In this document: piece after piece, positions 7,926 to 15,587 of the stretch
Layout: each line of letters begins with the position of its first letter
Numbering within the stretch: the first letter of the stretch is position 1
Assembly (NCBI GenBank): GCA_965232015.1
Contig: OZ246946.1
Coordinates: 806,001-870,000 of the forward strand
Origin: JAJEAO01 sp963667635
Lineage (GTDB): Bacteria > Acidobacteriota > Vicinamibacteria > Marinacidobacterales > Marinacidobacteraceae
Reading direction: 5' to 3'
DNA length: 64,000 bases
Position numbers and translations under genes: made by a program
The notes under the pieces: model-generated
The model's database searches: none
The model's input: only the letters and a program-made list of their open reading frames with translations
Told to the model about the DNA's origin: nothing

Positions 7926-9494
7926 TTACATCCCCCACACGGTGACGACCGCGCCGCCCGCTTCCTCCTCCCGCCGGAAGATCCGCTCCTCCCAGCTCCG
8001 TCCCTCCCGCCGGTCGAACACCACGAGGTGTCCCGCGCCGCTCCCCGCCCGGTCCATGTACGCCCGGGTCTGCCGCACCCCCTCCCGGATCGTCCGCTCC
8101 ACACCTCCCCGCACCACCTTGCACTCCACCACCGTCTTCTCCTCCGCGCCGTTCGAGGGCCAGATCACCACCAGATCCACTCGGCCCCGCCCCAGCCCGT
8201 ACTCCCGCTCGATCCGTCCCCCGCTGTTCACCACCCGGTGCAGGAACGCCTGCAGCAGAAGCTGAGGCCCCGCCTCCCGGTAGTCGAACCGCTCGACCCA
8301 GTGCTCCGCGTTCTCCCGGAAAAACTGCTGGAAGGCTCCGAGCAGAGCGTCCACGTCGAGCGAGCCGTCCTCCCGGGTGTACCACGCCGCCTCCTGGGGC
8401 AGCCGCTCCTCGAGGGTCCAGGTGAGCGTGCGCGGGATCACCTCCCGGTAGATCGGGTTCGCGATCCGGACCGGCGCAGTGCTGGCGATGAGCCCGAGGT
8501 CCCGCACGTACTGGAGATCGTCATCCGGGATCTGATCGAACGCCGACGCCCCGGCCAGGAGGGGCTCGACGACGCCGCGGACCCGGCCCTCCCGCAGCTT
8601 GTCGGCGAGCTGGTCGAGGTGCGTGTCCCGCCGACGGATCAACGCCTCCCGCGCCGCCATCACGTCCTCGGACCCGATGGGGAGCGCCGGATCCCGCTTC
8701 CGCGACGTGACCTCGTCGGCCAGCGCGTTCACGAGCCACGGCTGCCCCCGCGTCTGTTCCCACACCGCGCTGAGCGCGCCCTCGGTGAACGCCTGCCCGG
8801 TCTCCTCCGTGTGCTGCCCGAGCAGGGCGCGCACCTCCTCCTCGTCGAAGTCGCCGAGCCGGAGCGACCGGGCCTTGATGTTGAACGCGCTCCCCCCCGT
8901 GATCACCACCTTCTCCGACGAGGAGTGAATCCGGTAGTCCCGCACGTCTCGCACTCCGCACAGCACCACGCTCGACGGGAAGGATCCAGGACGCTGGTCA
9001 TAGCCGCCGCGGATCTGGCGCAGCACCGAGATCAGGCTGTCGCCGACCAGCGAGTCCACCTCGTCGAGGAGCAGGATCAGCGGCTTTGGATCCGCTTCGG
9101 CCCAGATTGTCAGCGCCTCATACAGCGCTCCGTGTGGGCCTTCCGCTGCCAGGAGACCCGACCACTCCCGCTTGATGGAAGCGTCGCCGAGGGTGATGCG
9201 GGCGCGCCGGGCGAGTTGGCCGAGCATCGCCTTCATGGCCTGCTCAACGTTCTCACGGGCCGCCTGACCGACTTCGAGGTTGGCGTAAACGCAGCGGAAC
9301 TCGCCTTCCCGGTTCAGCAGGTCTCGCAGCGCGAGGAGCGCCGAGGTCTTCCCCGTCTGCCGCGGCGCATGCAGGACGAAGTAGCGATCCTGCCAGACCA
9401 GGCGCCTCACTGCGTCGAGATCGAGGCGCGCCAGCGGAGCCAGGCAGTAGTGCCGCGTCGGATCCACCGGACCCGACGTGTTGAAGAAGCGCAC
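7926..9494 (-). CDS. AAA-like ATPase with C-terminal PD-(D/E)XK nuclease-type domain
   Basis: From the preferred GTG at 9494 the protein starts MRFFNTSGPVDPTRHYCL, the usual opening of this family; an ORF start at 9620 would add 42 low-complexity residues. Walker A is APRQTGKTS near residue 50 and Walker B LILLLDEVD near residue 142. A winged-helix-like middle follows. The C-terminus (about 430-522) has a PD-(D/E)XK layout: GRVDLVVIW, then TVVECKV. Such proteins are widespread multicopy ATPase-nucleases of unclear role, perhaps in defence or mobile DNA. It stands alone, converging on the DUF917 gene and diverging from the HyuA-like gene. Confidence 0.75.
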   Translation of the reverse strand: MRFFNTSGPVDPTRHYCLAPLARLDLDAVRRLVWQDRYFVLHAPRQTGKTSALLALRDLLNREGEFRCVYANLEVGQAARENVEQAMKAMLGQLARRARITLGDASIKREWSGLLAAEGPHGALYEALTIWAEADPKPLILLLDEVDSLVGDSLISVLRQIRGGYDQRPGSFPSSVVLCGVRDVRDYRIHSSSEKVVITGGSAFNIKARSLRLGDFDEEEVRALLGQHTEETGQAFTEGALSAVWEQTRGQPWLVNALADEVTSRKRDPALPIGSEDVMAAREALIRRRDTHLDQLADKLREGRVRGVVEPLLAGASAFDQIPDDDLQYVRDLGLIASTAPVRIANPIYREVIPRTLTWTLEERLPQEAAWYTREDGSLDVDALLGAFQQFFRENAEHWVERFDYREAGPQLLLQAFLHRVVNSGGRIEREYGLGRGRVDLVVIWPSNGAEEKTVVECKVVRGGVERTIREGVRQTRAYMDRAGSGAGHLVVFDRREGRSWEERIFRREEEAGGAVVTVWGM

Positions 9495-9784
9495 CCGCCC
9501 CGAGTATCGCACCGCGCCGCGGCGGAGGGAGGGCGCCGGGGCTCGCGCCCAGTCCGCCCGGGCTCCCCGACGGAGGCGAGCCGTGGCCCCGGTCTCGATG
9601 TCTCCCGATTTCGCCGCCACCGCTCACGACCTTCAGACTCGCTCATGCATACTGCGGCCCGTGTCCACTCAGGATCCCGGGCGTCGTCCCGCCCCCGACT
9701 CGCAGCGCGGACCGGCACGGGATGGCCGGAACGGACCCGCCGGCCCGCGGCCGAGATGATCGTGAGATGAGGCGGCCCCGCTCG

Positions 9785-11347
9785 ATGAACCCCGTTCCGC
9801 CAGGGAGCAGGCTGCGCGTCGGCGTGGACGTCGGCGGCACCCACACCGATGCCGTCGTCATGCGCGGCCGGCGCGTCCTGCGCGAGATCAAGACCGCGAC
9901 GACCGGGGAGGTGACCTCCGGCGTCGCGAACGCGCTCTCGGGGGTGCTCGGGTCACCGGCGCCCGGTGACCCGGTCTCGCGCGTCGTCATCGGCACGACG
10001 CACTTCACGAACGCCGTCCTCACCGGAACCGGGCTCGCCCGGGTGGCGGCGGTGCGGGTCGGTCTGCCCGCCAGCGCCTCGCTTCCCCCGTTCTGCGACT
10101 GGCCCGGGGGGCTGCGGGAGATCGTGCGCGGCCCGGTGTTCCAGGTGGCCGGCGGTCACGAGTGCGACGGCCGCCCCATCGTCCCGCTCGACGAGAGCGC
10201 GGTCCGGGATGCCGGTCGGAGCATTCGGGACGCCGGGATTCGCCAGGTGGCGCTCAGCGCCGTTTTTTCGCCCCTCGACGGGAGCGGGGAGGGACGAGCG
10301 GCGTTGCTCCTCCGCGAAGTCCATCCCCGCGCCCGGATCACCGAGTCGCGCCATCTCGGGCGGATCGGCCTGCTTGGGCGCGAGAACGCGGCGCTCCTGA
10401 ACGCGGCGCTCCAACCGCTCGCCTCCCGGGTCGCCGCGGCGTTTCGGGAGGCGGTGGCCACGGCGGGCGCCGCCGCGCCGCTGTTCATCGCGAGAAACGA
10501 CGGTACGACCGCCCGCGTCGAGGACGCCGAGCGGTTCCCGGTGCTCAGCCTCTCCTCCGGTCCCACGAACAGCATGATCGGAGCCGCTTTCCTCTCCGGA
10601 GCCGGTGACGCGGTCGTGGTGGACGTCGGCGGCACCACGACCGACATCGGATTCCTGCGGGCCGGCTTCCCGCGGGAAGCGCCCCGCGAGGTCGAGATCG
10701 GCGGCGTGCGCACGCTCTTCCGGATGCCCGATCTCCTCTCGCTGGCCCTCGGGGGTGGGAGCCTCGTCTCGGACGACGGCGCGAGGATCGGCCCGGCGAG
10801 CGTCGGGTTTCGGTTGGTGGAGGAGGGACTCGTGTTCGGAGGGACGGTTCGGACCGCAACCGATTGCGGGGTGGCGGCGGGCTGGACCAGGATCGGCGAT
10901 CCGCGCCGGGTCGAGGCGGCGCCCGACGCCCTGGTCCGGCGGTTCCGGCGGACGGTGCGCGAGCGGATCACCGAGGCGGTGGACCGGATGAAGCCCGATG
11001 CCCGGCCCTGTCCGCTGCTCGTGGTCGGCGGCGGCGCCTTTCTCGTCCCTCGCCAGGTGGAAGGGATATCCCGGGTCATCACCGCGCCCCACGCCTGCGT
11101 GGCCAACGCCGTCGGGGCCGCGATCGCCCGGGTGGGCGGCGAGGTGGACCGGGTCTTCCACGGCGTGGACCGCGAAGAGGCGTTCGGGCGCGCCGAGGCC
11201 CAGGCCCGTCGGCGCGCCATCGTGGCCGGAGCGGCCCCGGACGGGCTCGAGACCGTCGAGCGGGAGGACCTGCCCCTCGCCTACCTCCCCGGTGGCGCCC
11301 GCCGCGTCCGCGTGCGGGTCGTGGGCGACGCGGCTGAAGCCTCGTAA
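9785..11347 (+). CDS. HyuA-type hydantoinase/oxoprolinase family protein
   Basis: 520 residues from the ATG at 9785; an ATG at 9767 is the alternative. The N-terminus LRVGVDVGGTHTDAVVM is the Hydant_A_N/ATP-binding signature of N-methylhydantoinase A and 5-oxoprolinase. A second phosphate-binding block DAVVVDVGGTTTDIGFL occurs near residue 280, and FIARNDGT precedes it. The family opens hydantoin or oxoproline rings with ATP. At about 520 residues it is shorter than the classical HyuA subunit (about 650-690), as is usual for members paired with DUF917. No HyuB subunit is visible. It probably belongs functionally with DUF917, OPT and AroM despite the opposite-strand ATPase gene in between. Confidence 0.85.
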   Translation: MNPVPPGSRLRVGVDVGGTHTDAVVMRGRRVLREIKTATTGEVTSGVANALSGVLGSPAPGDPVSRVVIGTTHFTNAVLTGTGLARVAAVRVGLPASASLPPFCDWPGGLREIVRGPVFQVAGGHECDGRPIVPLDESAVRDAGRSIRDAGIRQVALSAVFSPLDGSGEGRAALLLREVHPRARITESRHLGRIGLLGRENAALLNAALQPLASRVAAAFREAVATAGAAAPLFIARNDGTTARVEDAERFPVLSLSSGPTNSMIGAAFLSGAGDAVVVDVGGTTTDIGFLRAGFPREAPREVEIGGVRTLFRMPDLLSLALGGGSLVSDDGARIGPASVGFRLVEEGLVFGGTVRTATDCGVAAGWTRIGDPRRVEAAPDALVRRFRRTVRERITEAVDRMKPDARPCPLLVVGGGAFLVPRQVEGISRVITAPHACVANAVGAAIARVGGEVDRVFHGVDREEAFGRAEAQARRRAIVAGAAPDGLETVEREDLPLAYLPGGARRVRVRVVGDAAEAS

Positions 11348-11446
11348 CCCCTGTGATTGCCCCGCTCGCGGATGCGGTCCGCAGCCGATCCCACCAAGGA
11401 ACTGCTCGCTCTGAACCTCCGCGCCTGATCCGGGCCCGGGGCGTGG

Positions 11447-12751
11447 TTACTCCGAGTTGCGGAGCAGGTAGTCCACCAGCAGGTTCGACATGACCCGCAT
11501 TCCGATCGCCACCGAGGCGTCGTCGGCCCGGAAGAACGGCGAGTGGTGCGGCCCGGTCCGGGTCCCCTCCCGGTGGATCCCCAGCCGGTAGAAGAACCCG
11601 GGCACCTCGTTGGCGAAGTAGGAGAAGTCCTCCCCGCCCATGGTGGGGTCGAGTTCCTGCGTGTTCTCCGCGCCGACGATCTGGCGGACGGTGAGCAGGC
11701 TCTCCGCGGTGAGCTCGCGGTCGTTGATCGTGGCGGGGGAGCCCCGGTCGTAGCTGAGCGAGTAGGACCCGCCACCGGAAGTCGTGATCCCGTCGAGCAC
11801 TTCGGCCATGCGCCCTTCGACCAGGTCGCGCACCTCGGGATCGTAGGTGCGCACCGTGCCTTCGATCTCGACCGACTCGGGGATGATGTTGAAGCGCTCG
11901 CCGCCGTGGACCATGCCCACGGTGACCACGACCGGTTGGAGGGGGTGGACATTGCGCGAGGCGATCGTCTGGAGCGCCAGGATCGCCTGGGCGGCCATGA
12001 CCACCGGATCCACGCCCGCCTGCGGCTGGGCGCCGTGCGTCTGGACCCCGGTGATCTCGGCCCGGAAGTGATCCACCGCGGCGAGCGCAGGCCCCGGAGT
12101 GAAGCCGATCACGCCGAGCGGCAGCCCGGAGAGCGTGTGGAGGCCGAAGATGGCCTGCGGGCGCGGGTCGGAGAAGACGCCCTCCTCCAGCATGAATTCG
12201 GCGCCCCCTTCCTCGCCCGGGGGCGGGCCCTCCTCGGCGGGCTGGAATACGAACAGCACCGTGCCCGGCAGGTCCTCGCGCATCCCGGCGAGCACCGAGG
12301 CCACCCCGTACTGGACCGCCGTGTGGACGTCGTGCCCGCAGGCGTGCATGACCCCCACATCCTGGCCGTTGTAGGTGGCTCTCACCTTCGACGCGAACTG
12401 CAGGTCGGTGTCCTCGGTGACGGGCAAGGCGTCCATGTCGGCCCGCACCGCGACGACCGGGCCGGGGCGGCCGCCGCGCAGTACGCCGACGACGCCGGTG
12501 TGCGCCACCTCTTCGCGGACGTCATCGAAGCCCAGCGCCCGGAGGTGCTCCGCGACCATGCGGGCGGTCTCGAACTCCCGGTTCCCCAGCTCGGGGAACT
12601 CGTGGACGTGCTGCCGGAAGGCGACCGTCTCCTGCTCGTGCTCGGCGACGGCGGCCTGGATGCGCTCGTCCCAGGTTCCGACCTCCTGGGCGGCGGCTGC
12701 GCCGGCGGTCGCGGGGAGCGCAAGGGCGAAGGAGAGAACTCGATGGCTCAT
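11447..12751 (-). CDS. Secreted M20 family amidohydrolase/peptidase
   Basis: 434 residues from the ATG at 12751, which opens a signal peptide (residues 1-21, cleavage after AAAA-Q). The frame continues upstream but only into the neighbouring gene. M20D features are HACGHDVHTA, VFQPAEEG, FGLHTLSG and MGGEDFSYF, giving the Cys/His/Glu metal ligands of aminoacylase/hippuricase-like enzymes. They hydrolyse N-acyl amino acids or related amides. Export to the periplasm is less common than the cytoplasmic form but occurs in amidohydrolase-rich bacteria. It lies 41 bases downstream of the EVE gene on the same strand. Confidence 0.88.
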   Translation of the reverse strand: MSHRVLSFALALPATAGAAAAQEVGTWDERIQAAVAEHEQETVAFRQHVHEFPELGNREFETARMVAEHLRALGFDDVREEVAHTGVVGVLRGGRPGPVVAVRADMDALPVTEDTDLQFASKVRATYNGQDVGVMHACGHDVHTAVQYGVASVLAGMREDLPGTVLFVFQPAEEGPPPGEEGGAEFMLEEGVFSDPRPQAIFGLHTLSGLPLGVIGFTPGPALAAVDHFRAEITGVQTHGAQPQAGVDPVVMAAQAILALQTIASRNVHPLQPVVVTVGMVHGGERFNIIPESVEIEGTVRTYDPEVRDLVEGRMAEVLDGITTSGGGSYSLSYDRGSPATINDRELTAESLLTVRQIVGAENTQELDPTMGGEDFSYFANEVPGFFYRLGIHREGTRTGPHHSPFFRADDASVAIGMRVMSNLLVDYLLRNSE

Positions 12752-12792
12752 GGAAGGACCTCGGGGGAGTCGGGCAGGGGGGCCGGGGCGGC

Positions 12793-13284
12793 TCAACGGT
12801 CGGGCTCGTCCGCGGTTCGCTGACCCAACGCGACGAGGAAGTCCCACTCGGCTTCGGTCACCGGTTGGACCGAGAGCCGTTGTCCGCGCTTCAACAGCGC
12901 CATCCCCTCGATCTCGGGCAGCGTCCGCAGGAGGGGCAGGGGGATCTCGCGGGGGAACCGGGAGACGAACTCGATGTCCACCATGTACCACCACGGTTTC
13001 TCCGGCTTGACGCGGGGGTCGAAGTACTTCTCGTCCGGGTCGAACTGGGTGAAGTCGGGGTAGGCGGTGCGGCAGACGCGCGCCGTGCCGGCGATGCCGG
13101 GTGGGCGCTTCATGGAGTGGTAGAAGAGCACTCCGTCGCCGACCTCCATCTCCTTCATCAGGTTGCGGGCCTTGAAGTTCCGCACCCCGTCCCAGTGGGT
13201 GCGACCGTCGCGCTCGAGGTCGTCGAGGCTGTAGGCGGAGGGTTCGCTCTTCATGAGCCAGTAGCGGCGGGGTCGGTCGGTCAC
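12793..13284 (-). CDS. EVE domain-containing protein
   Basis: 163 residues from a GTG at 13284 (MTDRPRRYWLMKSEPSAYSLDDL). The ORF runs upstream to an ATG at 13356, but family proteins begin with YWLMKSEP. The whole protein is one EVE (PUA/YTH-like) domain, with WDGVRNFKARN, GVLFYHS and WWYMVDIEF. EVE domains bind modified bases, such as methylated or hydroxymethylated cytosine in DNA or modified RNA, and can be linked to restriction. Here it is a stand-alone domain with an M20 hydrolase downstream, so no specific partner is indicated. Confidence 0.88.
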   Translation of the reverse strand: MTDRPRRYWLMKSEPSAYSLDDLERDGRTHWDGVRNFKARNLMKEMEVGDGVLFYHSMKRPPGIAGTARVCRTAYPDFTQFDPDEKYFDPRVKPEKPWWYMVDIEFVSRFPREIPLPLLRTLPEIEGMALLKRGQRLSVQPVTEAEWDFLVALGQRTADEPDR

Positions 13285-13355
13285 GGCGGTTCTCAGGGTA
13301 CCAGCCGGCAGGGCTCTCGGGCATGGCTGTTGCATTCGACGCATCACCCGGAACA

Positions 13356-14411
13356 ATGGACATGCGAAACCTCATGAAAGCCCTTCAGATCCTGCTCTAC
13401 GCCGCGCTCGCCGCGGCCCCGCTCGCAGCCCAGCCGCGATCCGACACGGTGCTCACCCAGGACATCGTGGCGGCGATCGAGGAGGCGGATCTGCCCATCG
13501 GTCTGTTCGAGGTCGACGTCCGGGACGGCGTCGCGTTCCTGACCGGAGAGGTCCTCGATCCGGCCACCGAAGCGCGGGTCATCGAGATCGCGCTCTTCCA
13601 GGAGGGAGTCGTTGCCGTCGAGGCCGACATCAGCGTGCTCCGGCCGGATGCGGTGGAGGAGGAAGGGGAGGCCCCGCCTGTGGACGCGGCCGAGGAGAGC
13701 CCGGAGAACGAGGAAGTGATGGCGCCGGCCCCGCCCGCGTCTTCCGCTCCCACCCGGCCGGACGCCTCCGTGCGGAGCGAGGTCGAAGAAGCGCTCGAGG
13801 ATGCGGATCTCGAGGCGGGCGCGCCCCAGGTCGCGGTCGAGGGGGGCGTCGTCCGGCTCACGGGACAGGTGGCGAACGCCTGGGAGTGGCGGGAAGTCAT
13901 GGAGCGCGCCGGCGAGGTCGAGGGCGTGGTGGCCGTGGACCCGGAGATGGAGGTGGCGGCGCCGGAGAGCCAGGAGGATCTGATTGACGGCGTCCGCCGC
14001 GCCGTGTTGCGCTACGCCTACTACACGGTCTTCGACGACATCAACTTCGGTCTGGAAGGAGAACAGGATGTCGTCCTGCTGGGCGCGGTCACCGAGCCGT
14101 TCAAGAAAACCGAGATCGAGGAGCGCGTCTCGCGCGTCTTCGGGGTCCGCAGCGTGGACAACCGGATCGAGGTGCTCCCGCTGTCCCCGAACGATCAGGA
14201 CCTGCGCCGGTCGCTCTACATCCGGATCTACCGCGATCCGCGCTTCTCGGACCGGGCGAACCAGGTGAACCCGCCGATCCACATCGTCGTGTCGCGGGGC
14301 GTCGTGGCGCTGACCGGCGTCGTCCGGAGTCGGATCGAATCGCGCATCCTCGAGTCCATCGCCCGCAGCACGCCGGGCGTCTTCCGGGTCATCAACAACC
14401 TCCAGCACTGA
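13356..14411 (+). CDS. Secreted protein with four BON domains
   Basis: 351 residues from the ATG at 13356; ATGs at 13323, 13362 and 13374 are also possible. Signal peptide at residues 7-25 (LAAAPLAAQ cleavage). Four BON-like units are visible at about 32-95, 136-200, 208-275 and 283-350. Each has the pattern of a helix, then DGVAFLTG or GGVVRLTGQV, then the turn GVVAVDP or GVRSVDNRIEV. A Pro/Glu-rich linker (97-135) separates the first from the second. BON proteins such as OsmY and Kon act in the envelope and may bind phospholipid. No operon partner is evident. Confidence 0.8.
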   Translation: MDMRNLMKALQILLYAALAAAPLAAQPRSDTVLTQDIVAAIEEADLPIGLFEVDVRDGVAFLTGEVLDPATEARVIEIALFQEGVVAVEADISVLRPDAVEEEGEAPPVDAAEESPENEEVMAPAPPASSAPTRPDASVRSEVEEALEDADLEAGAPQVAVEGGVVRLTGQVANAWEWREVMERAGEVEGVVAVDPEMEVAAPESQEDLIDGVRRAVLRYAYYTVFDDINFGLEGEQDVVLLGAVTEPFKKTEIEERVSRVFGVRSVDNRIEVLPLSPNDQDLRRSLYIRIYRDPRFSDRANQVNPPIHIVVSRGVVALTGVVRSRIESRILESIARSTPGVFRVINNLQH

Positions 14412-14424
14412 GGACGCCGGGCGG

Positions 14425-14530
14425 GCCGGAGCGCCGGACTCCACCAGTTCTCCCGGTGGAGGGCCGGCACCGAGAGACCCTGCCGACCGGCGCCCAGGGA
14501 GCGCCGCTCTCCGCCAGTTCTCCCGGTGGC
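14425..14530. repeat. Two type B hairpin repeats
   Basis: Two units begin with GAGCGCCG and contain CCAGTTCTCCCGGTGG at 14444-14459 and 14514-14529. In the first, CTCCACC pairs with GGTGGAG around the loop AGTTCTCCC, and the outer GCCGG pairs with CCGGC, giving a long nested hairpin. The locus sits 14 bases after the BON-protein stop. From 14531 to 14645 I see nothing else. Confidence 0.85.
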
Positions 14531-14645
14531 CTCCGCATGGCGCTCGTCATCGTACAGGGGCCCCGGCGAGGAGCCGCCGCTCTCTTGATCACGCCCACCC
14601 GGCGTGGTTGAATGACGGTGTGCCGAGAACAGGGGGTGTGCGCCG

Positions 14646-15104
14646 GTGGCCGTAGAGTCGAATGAGGCAAGAAGCGCGGCTGCCGCGGAGGCTCCACCGC
14701 CGCGAGGCATGAGCCGGGAAGCCAGGCTCATCGTCGGCGTCGGGGTCGGGCTCGCCGGAACCATGCTCACCGTGGGCGTCGCGCTTGCCGGGCTCATCGT
14801 GACGGGCCAGAACAGCGCCGCCGAGGACCGCCGCGCCATCCGGACCGAGTTCCAGACCGAGATTCGGGAGATTCGCACCGAGTTCCAGACCGAGATTCGG
14901 GAGATTCGCGCCGAGATTCGGGAGATTCGCACCGAGATTCGGAAGCTCCGGACCGAGTTCCAGACCGAGATTCAGGAGCTCCGCGCCGAGTTTCGCGACG
15001 ATCTCCACTCCATCCGCGGCTCCCTCGATCCGGTCCCGGAGCCGGACGGAACACCGGCCCCATCCGGTGTCTCCCCCGGCGCCGGTGTCAATCGAGTCGA
15101 ATGA
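14646..15104 (+). CDS. Small membrane protein with modular coiled coil (copy 1)
   Basis: 152 residues from a GTG at 14646. An Ala-rich N-terminus is followed by one glycine-rich membrane helix (about residues 28-53) and then a long charged helix. The helix is built of units that all end in IR or LR: two of 11 residues (TEFQTEIREIR), two of 7 (AEIREIR, TEIRKLR), then two more of 11. A Pro-rich tail ends the protein. Mixed 7 and 11 residue periods indicate a coiled coil that alternates heptad and hendecad pitch. No family is recognised. A close paralogue follows immediately and overlaps by 20 bases, so this is a recent tandem duplication. Confidence 0.7.
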   Translation: MAVESNEARSAAAAEAPPPRGMSREARLIVGVGVGLAGTMLTVGVALAGLIVTGQNSAAEDRRAIRTEFQTEIREIRTEFQTEIREIRAEIREIRTEIRKLRTEFQTEIQELRAEFRDDLHSIRGSLDPVPEPDGTPAPSGVSPGAGVNRVE

Positions 15105-15429
15105 CGGAGGGAATTCGCACCTCGTGGAGACCCCACCGTCGCGAGGCATGAGCCGGGAAGCCAGGCTCATCGTCGGCGTCGGGGTCGGGCTCGCCGGAAC
15201 CATGCTCACCGTGGGCGTCGCTCTCGCCGGGCTCATCGTGACGAGCCAGAACAGCGCCGCCGAGGACCGCCGCGCCATCCGGACGGAGATCCGGGAGCTC
15301 CGGACCGAGGTCCAGACCGAGATTCGGGAGATTCGCGCCGAGATTCAGGAGCTCCGCGCCGAGTTTCGCGAGGATCTCCACTCCATCCGCGGCTCCCTCG
15401 ATCCGGTCCCGGAGCCCGACGCGCCATAG
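15085..15429 (+). CDS. Small membrane protein with modular coiled coil (copy 2)
   Basis: 114 residues from a GTG at 15085, chosen because its context (GCGCCGGTG, then ESN) matches the start of copy 1; a GTG at 15067 would add 6 residues. The segment from GMSREARLIVGVGVG to AEDRRAIR is almost identical to copy 1 at the DNA level. The coiled coil is shorter: units of 7, 11, 7 and 11 residues, against six units in copy 1. The terminal AEFREDLHSIRGSLDPVPEPD is shared. The gene overlaps the 3' end of copy 1. Function is unknown. A membrane-anchored homo- or hetero-oligomer is likely from the architecture. Confidence 0.7.
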   Translation: MSIESNDGGNSHLVETPPSRGMSREARLIVGVGVGLAGTMLTVGVALAGLIVTSQNSAAEDRRAIRTEIRELRTEVQTEIREIRAEIQELRAEFREDLHSIRGSLDPVPEPDAP

Positions 15430-15576
15430 ATAGGACGCCAGTCGGGATCCCGCGCGGTCGGAATGGCCGACTCTCCCGTTTCTGCCCCTGCGGGTTCTCC
15501 CGTTAGCCGTAATCCCGGTCGGAGCGGCGCGGCTGTCCGGGTACGTCGCTACCCTTGTCCTCATCATTCTTCGTCG

Positions 15577-15582
15577 AGGAGG
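15577..15582 (+). promoter_or_regulatory. Strong Shine-Dalgarno of the Oar-like receptor gene
   Basis: AGGAGG lies five bases before the ATG at 15588. It decides the start, because an earlier in-frame start at 15555 has no such site and would place a non-signal sequence before the signal peptide. Confidence 0.75.
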
Positions 15583-15587
15583 TTCCC

